From the NCBI GenBank assembly GCA_964357925.1, contig CAYHMW010000010.1, forward strand, positions 1 through 38,446: 38,446 nucleotides of DNA, given 5' to 3'. This DNA is from CAYHMW01 sp964357925. Lineage in GTDB: Bacteria; Patescibacteriota; Microgenomatia; UBA8517. The position numbers were made by a program, and so were the translations under genes. Under the pieces are notes generated by a model that was not told the origin of the DNA, made no database searches, and saw only the letters and a program-made list of their open reading frames with translations. This document shows positions 32,325 to 38,446 of this stretch, piece after piece; within the stretch, counting starts at the first letter, position 1, and each line of letters opens with the position of its first letter.

Positions 32325-32961
32325 ATATTTGTTTTAGCCCGTTGCAGGGTGTCAGGGCTTCTGATCCTAGAACGTTTGCATTGTTGTATGTGGGTATTGT
32401 GGGGAAGTCGGATGGCTTTAGTACGATTTCCACACCATCCTTGTTTTGTGGATGGATTGTATTTGGTACCCAAGAGAATTCGTTCGTCGAGTTTGTCTGT
32501 GGATATTGATAGAGGCGGATTGAATTACTAGGCAGGAGGAAAGGTTTAGTATCTTGGGCTGTTTCATTAATAGATGCAAGTGAAAGTGCGATTATTGCGA
32601 AGGAGGTTGCCAGTGCCGTAATGGAAATTGTTTTTCCTAGATATGGGTGAGTTGTTATTCTTATGCTTAGCCTTTGGGGATGGAATCTAAAACTCTTTGT
32701 TAGGATGTTTTCCTTAATTAAGGATCGGGCAACATGTTTTAGGGAGGTCAATCTTCTTTTTATGGTTCTCTCAGGTGTCTTGCTTTGATAAAGGAAAGTA
32801 AGATACTCAGAAAACAGTTCGTTGCTATATTTTGTTTCTAGCCCCCCTGATTCCCGTAAGGCGACCCAGAGAAAGAAGTGATTGGCGTCCGAGCGATAGT
32901 TCCTGATTGTTTTTTTTGATACAGGTAGTGAGTTGAGGTATTGGTCAATTTTAGTTTTCAT
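32311..32961 (-). CDS. tyrosine-recombinase core-binding domain linked to a membrane anchor
   Basis: Residues 1-~85 look like the SAM-like core-binding domain of XerC/phage integrases: IDQYLNSLPVSKKTIRNYRSDANHFFLWV (given as: ...SKKTIRNYRSDANHFF), YLTFLYQSKTPERTIKRRLTSLKHVARSLI. There is no catalytic domain (no R...HxxR...Y block). Instead residues 111-131 are hydrophobic (ISITALATSFAIIALSLASI), then an outer Pro/Asn-rich tail of ~85 residues. It lies just upstream of the Wzy/TPR gene with a 14-base overlap. A membrane-anchored regulator derived from a recombinase is possible. The domain call is fairly secure; the role is unknown. Confidence 0.65.
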   Translation of the reverse strand: MKTKIDQYLNSLPVSKKTIRNYRSDANHFFLWVALRESGGLETKYSNELFSEYLTFLYQSKTPERTIKRRLTSLKHVARSLIKENILTKSFRFHPQRLSIRITTHPYLGKTISITALATSFAIIALSLASINETAQDTKPFLLPSNSIRLYQYPQTNSTNEFSWVPNTIHPQNKDGVEIVLKPSDFPTIPTYNNANVLGSEALTPCNGLKQIYEYK

Positions 32962-33394
32962 GCTGTCTATTGTGTCTAATTTCGACTAATTAAAGCTGTT
33001 GCCAGATAGCACTGTCAATATCCACTTTAATAGCCGCAACTGTTGTGTTTACCTAGTTGTTTTCATATATCCATATAACAGCATTACCGCATGAATAAAA
33101 TACGAATGTACGACGTCAATGATTAGCTGTTTTTGAATATAGTATTGTTGCATTTATTGAATTTCCGCGTAGTGTAGTGAGCCGATTCATCCGTTCATTT
33201 TCCTGCTCTGCAAAGGTGTGGCTGTGGTTGAGAAGTGTAGCTTTACGAAGGTTTGTTGTATTAATTCAGCATTTATTTTTAGCAGGCTTTTTGTATGAGT
33301 GATAGGTTCGCAGTGTTTTGTTTGTGGCCTGTTGTATGAGTAATTTTGACGCTCTATTGCTTTGCTTCCCCCTCGCAACTACAATAGCTAAGCG
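32962..33394 (+). other. 433-base divergent intergenic region upstream of leuS
   Basis: No gene I can support. It separates the minus-strand 32961 operon from leuS. A 63-codon minus-strand ORF at 33187-33378 has no recognisable features. It contains a direct repeat of TTGTATGAGT at 33291-33300 and 33332-33341, a TTGACG at 33346-33351, and the putative leuS promoter at 33357-33385. The rest is AT-rich and unremarkable. Confidence 0.6.
33357..33385 (+). promoter_or_regulatory. leuS promoter
   Basis: TTGCTT (33357-33362) and TACAAT (33380-33385) are 17 nt apart, with 9 nt to the ATG at 33395. There is no Shine-Dalgarno sequence. TTGCTT is also the -35 read upstream of comEC. Confidence 0.45.
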
Positions 33395-35737
33395 ATGAAA
33401 AACACATCCTATAAACACTCAGAAATGGAGAAGAGATGGAGGACTGAGTGGTCTAAAACGGGTGTATACGAGGTTGATATGCTTCGTCCTCTTCGACCAT
33501 ATTATAACCTTATGATGTTTCCTTATCCGTCAGCTGAGGGGCTTCATGTTGGTAATATGATGGCCTTTACAGGTGCTGATGTGCATGGTCGTTATAAGCG
33601 AATGCAGGGTTTCGAGGTGTTCGAGCCGATTGGTCTAGATGGGTTTGGTATTCATTCGGAAAATTTTGCGATAAAAATCGGGCGTCATCCGATGAAACAT
33701 GCGGAAATAAGTGAGGAAAATTTTTACCGACAGTTGAATGGAATTGGTAATGGATTCGCCTGGGACTATCGTCTTGAGACGTACAAACCTGAGTACTACA
33801 AGTGGACGCAGTGGTTGTTTGTTCAAATGTTTAAGGGCGGTCTTGCCTATAAGGACGTCGCAAGTGTAAATTGGTGTCCTCAGTGTAAAACTGTTCTAGC
33901 TGATGAACAGGTAGAAGGAGGAAAATGCGAACGTTGTAAAAATGAAGTCGTTAAGAAAAGTTTAAGTTCCTGGTACTTCAGGATAACAAACTATGCAGAT
34001 GATCTATTGAAAGGCTTGGATAAGATTCGGTGGCCGAAAAAGGTTGTTACAGCTCAGAAACAATGGATTGGAAAGTCTGAAGGTAGGCTGATCAAATTCA
34101 AGACTATTGGCTCTGATTCTACAATTCCTGTTTTTACTACACGCCCTGACACTCTTAATGCAGTTACTTTTATTGCTACTTCGAAGTTGTATGACCCTGC
34201 TTCGCCGGAGGCTGCGCAGGGCAAGGGGAAGGTTGGTGAGTTCACTGGGCAATATGTGACCTCACCTATTGATGGTAGAAAGATACCTATTTGGGATACA
34301 AATTATGTGGCGCCTGATTATGGGACAGGATATGTGATGGGTGTGCCAGCCCACGATGATCGTGACTTAGAATTTGCTACTAAATATAAGATTGATATAT
34401 TAGATAAAGAACCTGAAAGTAACGACTTTGGAGAAGTAACTGTAAATTATCACCTTCGTGACTGGTTAATAAGTAGACAAAGATACTGGGGACCGCCAAT
34501 TCCGATGATCCATTGCCCAACCTGCGCCGAGGCTTCGGCGGGCACGGTGAATGCTGGTTGGCACCCTGTTCCTGAAGATGAGTTGCCGGTTCTTTTGCCG
34601 GATGTTGCTGATTTTAAGCCCAAAGGAGATGGGACTAGTCCGCTCTCAAATGCACCTGAGCTGTGGAAGTATCCGCCGTGTCCAAAGTGCGGGAAGAGGG
34701 CTAAGAGAGAATTGGATGTCTCTGATACATTTTTAGATAGTAGTTGGTATTTTTTAAGGTATCCTTCGATTCGCTCCGCTCGCTCAGGACAAGCTCCATT
34801 CGATTCAGATATTACTAAAGCTTGGTTACCTGTCGATGCATATATAGGTGGCGCTGAGCATGCAGTATTGCATCTATTGTATGCTCGTTTTGTATGGAGG
34901 GTACTTGTTGATCAGGGAGATTTGCCGAAGGAGTTGGGCGACGAACCGTTTCCTTTTTTGTTTAGTCATGGTCTTATTATCAAAGATGGGGCGAAGATGA
35001 GTAAGTCAAAGGGAAATGTCGTGAATCCCGATGAATATATTGAAAAGTATGGCGCAGATACTTTGAGGGTGTATTTGATGTTTTTGGGGCCTTATGAGCA
35101 AGGTGGAGACTTTCGAGATAGTGGTATTGAGGGTATGAGGAGGTTTTTGGACAGAGTTTGGAAGTTGATTGTTGAGAAGAAGGATGTTGTTTTGGTTGAT
35201 GAAGAAGACGCTCGCGAAGTCCTTATCAAAATGCATAAAACTATAAAGAAAGTGACCCATGATATTGAAAAGTTTGACTACAATACTGCTATTTCTGCCG
35301 TTATGGAGTTTGTTAATTTATTGAAAGAGAAAAGTGGGAATGGCAGTGCTGACCCGCCTGCATCGCCTGAGGCGAAGCGATGGCGGGCAGGGTGGGACCA
35401 AGCAATGGAAACTTTAGTACAACTAATTGCTCCATTTGCGCCGTTTATGGCAGAAGAAGCTTGGGTGGAGATCCTGGGTAGAGAAGGCTCTGTCCATAAA
35501 TCAGAGTGGCCAAAGTATAATGAAAAGCTAACTGAAGACGCGAATGTGACGGTTGCTATCCAAGTCAATGGGAAGCTACGGACCACTGTGGAGTTTGAGG
35601 TGGATGATTCAAGGAACAGGGAATTAGTAATTAAAGTGGCGAAAGATGATAAAAATATTTCAAAGTGGATAAAAGGTGCTCAAATAAAAGACACTGTTTT
35701 TGTGCCGGGGAAGTTGGTAAATTTTGTTACTTCTTAG
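33395..35737 (+). CDS. leuS: leucyl-tRNA synthetase
   Basis: Charges tRNA-Leu with leucine and proofreads it. The class I signature appears as PYPSAEGLHVGN (HVGN at 51-54, the HIGH equivalent) and KMSKSKGN (about 534-541). The CP1 editing domain is present, with TTRPDTL and MGVPAHDDRD. VSDTFLDSSWYFLRYP and GGAEHAVLHLLYARF are conserved leucine-specific stretches. At 780 residues it is shorter than the ~860 of E. coli. Four short GC-rich palindromic insertions add residues near 267-276, 376-384, 456-467 and 653-665. It is the only gene of its unit here; its 3' end overlaps the convergent 35727-36326 gene by 11 bases. Confidence 0.95.
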   Translation: MKNTSYKHSEMEKRWRTEWSKTGVYEVDMLRPLRPYYNLMMFPYPSAEGLHVGNMMAFTGADVHGRYKRMQGFEVFEPIGLDGFGIHSENFAIKIGRHPMKHAEISEENFYRQLNGIGNGFAWDYRLETYKPEYYKWTQWLFVQMFKGGLAYKDVASVNWCPQCKTVLADEQVEGGKCERCKNEVVKKSLSSWYFRITNYADDLLKGLDKIRWPKKVVTAQKQWIGKSEGRLIKFKTIGSDSTIPVFTTRPDTLNAVTFIATSKLYDPASPEAAQGKGKVGEFTGQYVTSPIDGRKIPIWDTNYVAPDYGTGYVMGVPAHDDRDLEFATKYKIDILDKEPESNDFGEVTVNYHLRDWLISRQRYWGPPIPMIHCPTCAEASAGTVNAGWHPVPEDELPVLLPDVADFKPKGDGTSPLSNAPELWKYPPCPKCGKRAKRELDVSDTFLDSSWYFLRYPSIRSARSGQAPFDSDITKAWLPVDAYIGGAEHAVLHLLYARFVWRVLVDQGDLPKELGDEPFPFLFSHGLIIKDGAKMSKSKGNVVNPDEYIEKYGADTLRVYLMFLGPYEQGGDFRDSGIEGMRRFLDRVWKLIVEKKDVVLVDEEDAREVLIKMHKTIKKVTHDIEKFDYNTAISAVMEFVNLLKEKSGNGSADPPASPEAKRWRAGWDQAMETLVQLIAPFAPFMAEEAWVEILGREGSVHKSEWPKYNEKLTEDANVTVAIQVNGKLRTTVEFEVDDSRNRELVIKVAKDDKNISKWIKGAQIKDTVFVPGKLVNFVTS
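34195..34222 (+). repeat. palindrome-like insertion in leuS (editing domain)
   Basis: GC-rich stretch with CCTGC...GCGCAGG ends and an inner GCC-GGA-GGC. It encodes DPASPEAAQG, an alanine/proline-rich bump in the editing domain that I do not expect in other LeuRS proteins. It is the weakest of the four. Confidence 0.4.
34521..34545 (+). repeat. palindromic insertion in leuS (CAEASAGT)
   Basis: CGCCGA-GGCT-TCGGCG (34525-34540) is a perfect 6-bp hairpin with a 4-base loop. It encodes CAEASAGT inside HCPTC...PVPEDELPV, where other bacterial LeuRS proteins run almost directly from the cysteine pair into PVPE. That indicates about 11-13 inserted residues. Confidence 0.55.
34762..34793 (+). repeat. 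palindrome-like insertion in leuS (SIRSARSGQ)
   Basis: TCCTTCGATTCGCTCCGCTC followed by GCTCAGGAC. The TCCT/AGGA ends and the CGCTC repeats match a dispersed element I recognise from many bacterial genomes (usually written TCGACTCGCTTCGCTCGCTC). It encodes PSIRSARSGQ between YFLRYP and FDSD. I cannot confirm its copy number here. Confidence 0.55.
35353..35388 (+). repeat. palindromic insertion in leuS (DPPASPEAKRWRAG)
   Basis: Arms CCCGCC (35353-35358) and CATCGC (35361-35366) pair with GCGATG (35377-35382) and GCGGGC (35383-35388). It encodes PPASPEAKRWRA in a linker between two helices of the anticodon-binding region. It is the clearest palindrome of the four. Confidence 0.65.
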
Positions 35738-36326
35738 TTATTACGAAGAGGACGAGAACCAGGGCGAATATGCCTATAAATGCTATAACTCCGCCTGCAG
35801 CCAAGATTCTACTGACTGCAGATTTTTTCACTGGTGATGGCAATGGCGAGGCAATGGGTTTCGCTTCTGCGAGTTCTTCGCTTTCGGGCGTCAGAGGCGT
35901 ATGGACTCCTGGTGTGTCAAGAAATGGATTTTGCTGCAATCGGCCTTGCATTACGATGCCTCCTGTTGGGCTTTTTGGTTTTTGAGTTCGTTCAGAGGTG
36001 ATGAACATCGTTGAGAAAGGAATTTTTGTGGCAAATTCGGCTTTACCTACTCCGAGTTCACCAAGATAGAAAGCCGCGCCGTCAGTGGCGTTTGTAGCCC
36101 AGACGGAGTAATTGAAAGTTTCAGCATCGCCTGGGTATGTGATGTCACGACAGCTCAGAAGTACTCTGTAGTTGAGAGTTGGGAGAAGAACTGAAATAGC
36201 ATAACAACGGGCATTTTCTCCGATTGTATTTCTGAGTTCATATATTCCTTCTGAAGCACTAATGATGGTTGGTTGACCAAGAAGTAGGCTGGCGAGAATA
36301 GTGAATATAGTGGCGACTTTTTTCAT
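35727..36326 (-). CDS. secreted, membrane-anchored protein of unknown function
   Basis: A 199-residue protein from ATG 36326, chosen because it starts a signal peptide (KKVATIFTILASLLLGQP, cleavage near ISASEG). The longest ORF begins 33 codons earlier but overlaps comEA. The mature domain has YELRNTIGENARCYAISVLLP, LLSCRDITYPGDAETFNYSV and FYLGELGVG, a beta-rich pattern I do not recognise, with two cysteines that may form a disulphide. A Pro/Glu-rich linker leads to a C-terminal transmembrane helix (ILAAGGVIAFIGIFALVLVL) and a short basic tail. It is divergent from comEA. Confidence 0.6.
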   Translation of the reverse strand: MKKVATIFTILASLLLGQPTIISASEGIYELRNTIGENARCYAISVLLPTLNYRVLLSCRDITYPGDAETFNYSVWATNATDGAAFYLGELGVGKAEFATKIPFSTMFITSERTQKPKSPTGGIVMQGRLQQNPFLDTPGVHTPLTPESEELAEAKPIASPLPSPVKKSAVSRILAAGGVIAFIGIFALVLVLFVITKK

Positions 36327-36336
36327 GGTTAATGTA

Positions 36337-36365
36337 ATTGTAATCTTGGTATTGTTGCTTCGCAA
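36337..36365 (-). promoter_or_regulatory. promoter of the secreted anchored protein
   Basis: On the minus strand, TTGCGA (36365-36360) and TACAAT (36342-36337) are 17 nt apart, with 10 nt to the ATG at 36326. No Shine-Dalgarno sequence is present. The -35 lies within the 36352-36368 inverted repeat. Confidence 0.45.
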
Positions 36366-36368
36366 CAA
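36352..36368. repeat. perfect inverted repeat between divergent genes
   Basis: TTGTTGC-TTC-GCAACAA, 7-bp arms and a 3-base loop, midway between the ATGs at 36326 and 36393. It could be an operator or a hairpin. It contains the minus-strand -35. Confidence 0.6.
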
Positions 36369-36380
36369 CCTGGATTGGGT

Positions 36381-36386
36381 TATAGT
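36381..36386 (+). promoter_or_regulatory. -10 box of comEA
   Basis: TATAGT lies exactly 6 nt before the ATG at 36393. No good -35 at 17 nt; TTGCTT at 36355-36360 is 20 nt away. There is no Shine-Dalgarno sequence. Confidence 0.4.
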
Positions 36387-36392
36387 TAGTGC

Positions 36393-36989
36393 ATGAGTGA
36401 TCTTCTGTACATTTATCGATGGCAAGTGACGTTTTTTCTTTTAGGGCTTCTCTTTATGGGCGGAGGGATCATTTACGGCAGATTTTTGACTTTTGATCAG
36501 AGTGGTGTTGAGATTGTTCGTAGTGATGCGATTGGGGAGAGTGAGATAATTGTGGAGATTGCAGGAGAAGTGGTTGCTCCGGGCATATATAAATTTATGA
36601 CTGGCGCCAGGGTTGAAGATGTATTAAACAAAGCAGGTGGTTTTACTGAGGAAGCGAATCTAGAGTGGGTGGAGAGAACTATGAATCGTGCATCGCTTTT
36701 GATTGACGGTCAGAAAATTTTTGTCCCTAATCAGACAGGGAGTGAGAGTGCTAAGAATTCAGGCAGGGAGTACAGTGATGGAGAGGTGGTGCTGGGTACT
36801 GTATCAAAGACGATAAATATAAATACTGCTAGTGCTTCAGAGCTTGAAGAGCTGTGGGGAATTGGCCCTGCTACAGCCCAAAATTTGATTGAGCAAAGAC
36901 CTTACTCTACTCCTGAAGAGTTGCTTTCAAGGAAGATTTTGAAGAGTAATGTGTATGAACGCAACAAAGATTTCTTGAGTGTTTATTAG
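36393..36989 (+). CDS. comEA: ComEA-like DNA-uptake protein
   Basis: A 198-residue membrane-anchored DNA receptor for natural transformation. Residues 12-30 form a transmembrane helix. Residues ~48-115 are an SLBB-type domain (VEIAGEVVAPGIYKFMTGARV, written as GEVVAPGIYKF; then FVPNQ). Residues ~138-198 are the helix-hairpin-helix DNA-binding domain (ININTASASELEEL, GIGPATAQNLIEQRP, YSTPEELL). The order TM-SLBB-HhH is that of ComEA. It is followed by comEC in the same orientation after 113 bases that hold two palindromic repeats. Conservation of competence genes fits organisms that take up nucleotides and DNA from others. Confidence 0.9.
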   Translation: MSDLLYIYRWQVTFFLLGLLFMGGGIIYGRFLTFDQSGVEIVRSDAIGESEIIVEIAGEVVAPGIYKFMTGARVEDVLNKAGGFTEEANLEWVERTMNRASLLIDGQKIFVPNQTGSESAKNSGREYSDGEVVLGTVSKTININTASASELEELWGIGPATAQNLIEQRPYSTPEELLSRKILKSNVYERNKDFLSVY

Positions 36990-36995
36990 GTTGCA

Positions 36996-37061
36996 TTGTC
37001 ATCCTGCACTTGATGCGGGATCTAGAAGTTTTGGATCCCGGATCGTAGTCCGGGATGACAA
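36996..37061. repeat. palindromic dispersed-repeat-like element 1
   Basis: Outer arms TTGTCATCC (36996-37004) and GGATGACAA (37053-37061) are perfect complements. Inner GGGATC (37017-37022) pairs with GATCCC (37034-37039). Overall two ~27-base arms with a few mismatches around an 11-base loop. GTCATCC...GGATGAC elements like this are dispersed in many bacterial genomes. It could also act as a terminator or mRNA stabiliser for comEA. Confidence 0.7.
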
Positions 37062-37065
37062 ACTA

Positions 37066-37091
37066 GATTGCTTCACTGCGTTCGCAATGAC
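37066..37091. repeat. palindromic dispersed-repeat-like element 2
   Basis: GATTGCTTCACTGCGTTCGC followed by AATGAC. ATTGC (37067-37071) pairs with GCAAT (37084-37088). I recognise this as the reverse of a widespread GTCATTGCGA...GCAATC repeat. It contains the apparent comEC -35 and the TG of its extended -10. Confidence 0.65.
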
Positions 37092-37096
37092 ATAGT
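37068..37096 (+). promoter_or_regulatory. comEC promoter built from a palindromic repeat
   Basis: TTGCTT (37068-37073) and CATAGT (37091-37096) are 17 nt apart. TG-A precedes the -10, and 6 nt separate it from the ATG at 37103. The -35 and TGAC are part of repeat 2. Confidence 0.5.
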
Positions 37097-37102
37097 GTGG
37101 AT

Positions 37103-38164
37103 ATGAAATATTTGGTTGCGTTTTTGGTGCTGGTGACGTTGGGGGTGAGGTATTGGATGGCGTTGCCGAATTATAAAGTTGGGGAACGGCTGCGAATCAC
37201 AGGAGTCGTTAGCACAGAACCGATTGTGTATGAGAATAACCAGAGGGTGAGTATTGAGGGTTTTAATGCATATGTAGATCTTTATCCCAGAATTTATTAT
37301 GGCGATAGGTTGGTCATGGAGGGGATGGTTGGGGAGAAGCAAAAATTATTAGATCCGAAAATAGTTAATCAATCTATCGGTGGGAATTGGATATACACTT
37401 TGCGCAGGAGTATTGTTTCGTTCTACCAGAGAAGCTTGCCACCAAGGCACGCTGCTTTGGTTTCCGGGATGGTTTTGGGTTCGCGAGAAGGAATGTCCCA
37501 AGTATTCTGGGAACAATTAGTTGATGCTGGTGTTGTCCATGTTGTGGTGGCTTCCGGGACAAATGTCGTCTTGGTTGGAGGTTTTTTTGTAAATGTTTTG
37601 ATTATATTCGTTAGTCGGAAGAAAGCTGTTGTATTAGCCATGCTTTGTATATGGTTTTATACATTGTTTTCTGGGTTTGATGCACCACTAGTGAGAGCAG
37701 CGATCATGGGAACGATAGTTTTTACTGCACAGGTACTGGGTCGGCTGTCGTCTGCTATCCGCGCTTTAATTATTTCCGTTTTTATTATGCTTTTAATAAA
37801 GCCAATGTGGATCCGTGACGTTGGCTTTGTAATGTCTTTCGCGGCAACTGCTAGTCTGATGTTGTTTGAGAGTAAAATTAGTAGATTGATTTTTAGAGTA
37901 CCAAAGATTATTAGAAACGATCTGTCAACCACTTTGGCTGCTCAGATTGGTGTTTTGCCGATTTTGATGTTTGTTTTTGGCAGGGTAAGTTTTGTTGCGC
38001 CTATAACAAATACTTTAATCTTGTGGACTGTTGTGCCAATTATGATAGTTGGTGGACTGGCGGGACTACTTTCAATGGTGTATGAACCATTAGCGGCTTT
38101 TGTCCTCTTGTTTGCTTATCCTCTGACCAACTGGTTTGTTTTTATTGTTAATATGTTTTCGTGA
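37103..38164 (+). CDS. comEC: ComEC/Rec2-type DNA-uptake channel, membrane part
   Basis: The translocation channel for single-stranded DNA. It starts with a hydrophobic segment and the OB-like domain (GERLRITGVVSTEP, YYGDRLVMEG), then the competence core: ALVSGMVLGSREGMSQVFWEQLVDAGVVHVVVASG, given as SGMVLGSREGM and VVHVVVASGTNV, the family hallmark. About seven further hydrophobic helices follow to the C-terminus. A GTG at 37097 is possible, but ATG 37103 fits the promoter. It ends without the metallo-beta-lactamase domain, which follows as a separate ORF overlapping by GTGA. A split ComEC is, to my knowledge, usual in some candidate phyla. Confidence 0.85.
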   Translation: MKYLVAFLVLVTLGVRYWMALPNYKVGERLRITGVVSTEPIVYENNQRVSIEGFNAYVDLYPRIYYGDRLVMEGMVGEKQKLLDPKIVNQSIGGNWIYTLRRSIVSFYQRSLPPRHAALVSGMVLGSREGMSQVFWEQLVDAGVVHVVVASGTNVVLVGGFFVNVLIIFVSRKKAVVLAMLCIWFYTLFSGFDAPLVRAAIMGTIVFTAQVLGRLSSAIRALIISVFIMLLIKPMWIRDVGFVMSFAATASLMLFESKISRLIFRVPKIIRNDLSTTLAAQIGVLPILMFVFGRVSFVAPITNTLILWTVVPIMIVGGLAGLLSMVYEPLAAFVLLFAYPLTNWFVFIVNMFS

Positions 38165-38446
38165 GGCCGTGGCGACATTTTTATATTTTCCTAAGTCTAA
38201 GTGTGATATTGGTCTGGATTGCTGCTTTACAGCTTCCTGACCGTAATCTTCATGTAGTGTCGTGCGATGTTGGGCAGGGAGACGCGATACTTATATACAA
38301 TGCAGATAGCCAGATTGTTGTCGATGGGGGGCCGAATAGTGGTGTAATTGGCTGTTTGGAGCGTCATCTGCCTTTTTGGGACCGTAATATTGAGTTGGTT
38401 GTTATTACAAAACCCCAGCCTGATCATTACACAGGCAGATCGGAAG
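38161..38446 (+). CDS. ComEC-type metallo-beta-lactamase-fold protein, 5' part
   Basis: An incomplete ORF starting GTG 38161, overlapping the comEC stop as GTGA and running off the window. After an N-terminal hydrophobic helix (FYIFLSLSVILVWIAAL) it has VVSCDVGQGDAILIY, VVDGGPN, LERHLPFWDR and ELVVITKPQPDHYTG. This is the ComEC MBL domain order. The metal motif is T-K-P-Q-P-D-H, so a histidine usual in the family is lysine; catalysis may be lost. The last ten bases equal adapter sequence, so the codons after YTG (RSE) are doubtful. Confidence 0.75.
   Translation, partial: MRPWRHFYIFLSLSVILVWIAALQLPDRNLHVVSCDVGQGDAILIYNADSQIVVDGGPNSGVIGCLERHLPFWDRNIELVVITKPQPDHYTGRSE
38437..38446. other. probable Illumina adapter remnant at contig end
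   Basis: The final 10 bases, AGATCGGAAG, are identical to the first 10 of the standard Illumina TruSeq adapter and sit exactly at the end of the sequence. Confidence 0.8.

Noticed and set aside
30653..32337. Plus-strand ORFs of 100-127 codons opposite the Wzy/TPR gene
   Set aside because: Antisense to transmembrane helices, which makes long open frames common; composition is low-complexity and no motif is seen.
33291..33341. Direct repeat TTGTATGAGT, 41 bases apart, upstream of leuS
   Set aside because: Only 10 bases, not positioned symmetrically to the promoter; could be chance. Noted in the intergenic entry only.
33187..33378. 63-codon minus-strand ORF in the leuS upstream region
   Set aside because: No recognisable start context, domain or neighbour; not supported as a gene.
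38150..38170. Frameshift between the two ComEC parts as a sequencing error
   Set aside because: The GTGA overlap and the hydrophobic start of the second ORF look like a normal gene boundary, and a split ComEC is, as far as I know, common in this type of organism. Not fully excluded.
1..38446. CRISPR array, tRNA or rRNA genes, intact insertion sequence or prophage
   Set aside because: No regular spaced repeats, cloverleaf, conserved rRNA stretches or transposase with ends were seen; the RAYT-like gene has no recognisable element boundaries.

Overview
The window looks like part of a contig from a small-genome, host-dependent bacterium of the Candidate Phyla Radiation (Patescibacteria), most likely a Microgenomates-type lineage. 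The signs are a compact 780-residue LeuRS, a ComEC split into a membrane gene and a separate metallo-beta-lactamase-fold gene, an O-antigen-ligase/TPR protein, a secreted tail-fibre-like surface protein, tightly overlapping genes and almost no Shine-Dalgarno sequences. This placement rests on pattern recognition, not on a phylogeny.

Positions 39-28471 form one large glycan-biosynthesis locus, read mostly on the minus strand as long ATGA-overlapping operons (28471 to 16874, 14899 to 9270, 7480 to 1412). Two plus-strand islands interrupt it: an FkbM methyltransferase (7543-8154) and a Sir2-like plus SDR pair (14963-16890). The locus is built from paralogues. There are six copies of an unrecognised GT-A-like family with an HD-x-DA-(Y/F/W)-(Q/E) motif, three copies of a second unrecognised family with an acidic-x-D-x-LYP motif, three GT2 enzymes sharing a DxH core and a C-terminal TW(Y/H)AH motif, two short asparagine-synthetase-like amidotransferases and many methyltransferases. 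Several proteins are fusions: methyltransferase-like domain + carbamoyltransferase, methyltransferase + GT-B, GT-A + UDP-sugar dehydrogenase, and a tandem methyltransferase. Together with a radical SAM enzyme and a dTDP-4-dehydrorhamnose-reductase-like SDR, this predicts a surface glycan containing uronic acid, amidated, O-methylated and carbamoylated.

Positions 28500-32961 (minus strand) encode membrane proteins. Two of these combine mobile-element domains with membrane anchors: a RAYT/Y1 (HUH) transposase domain followed by a transmembrane helix and an SH3b domain, and a tyrosine-recombinase core-binding domain followed by a transmembrane helix with no catalytic domain. Between them is the Wzy/WaaL-type polymerase or ligase with TPR repeats, which could polymerise or attach the glycan.

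Positions 33395-38446 are housekeeping and competence genes: leuS, a secreted membrane-anchored protein, comEA, comEC and the start of a separate MBL-fold gene. This part alone carries GC-rich palindromic repeats. Four lie in frame inside leuS, and two lie between comEA and comEC, where one of them supplies the apparent comEC promoter. The last 10 bases equal the start of the common Illumina adapter, so the final residues are probably artefactual.

Many transcription-unit starts share one geometry: a -10-like hexamer 6-7 nt (sometimes 9-10 nt) before the ATG, often with a -35 box 17 nt further upstream and no ribosome-binding site. This suggests leaderless transcription. I saw no rRNA, tRNA, CRISPR array or intact insertion sequence.
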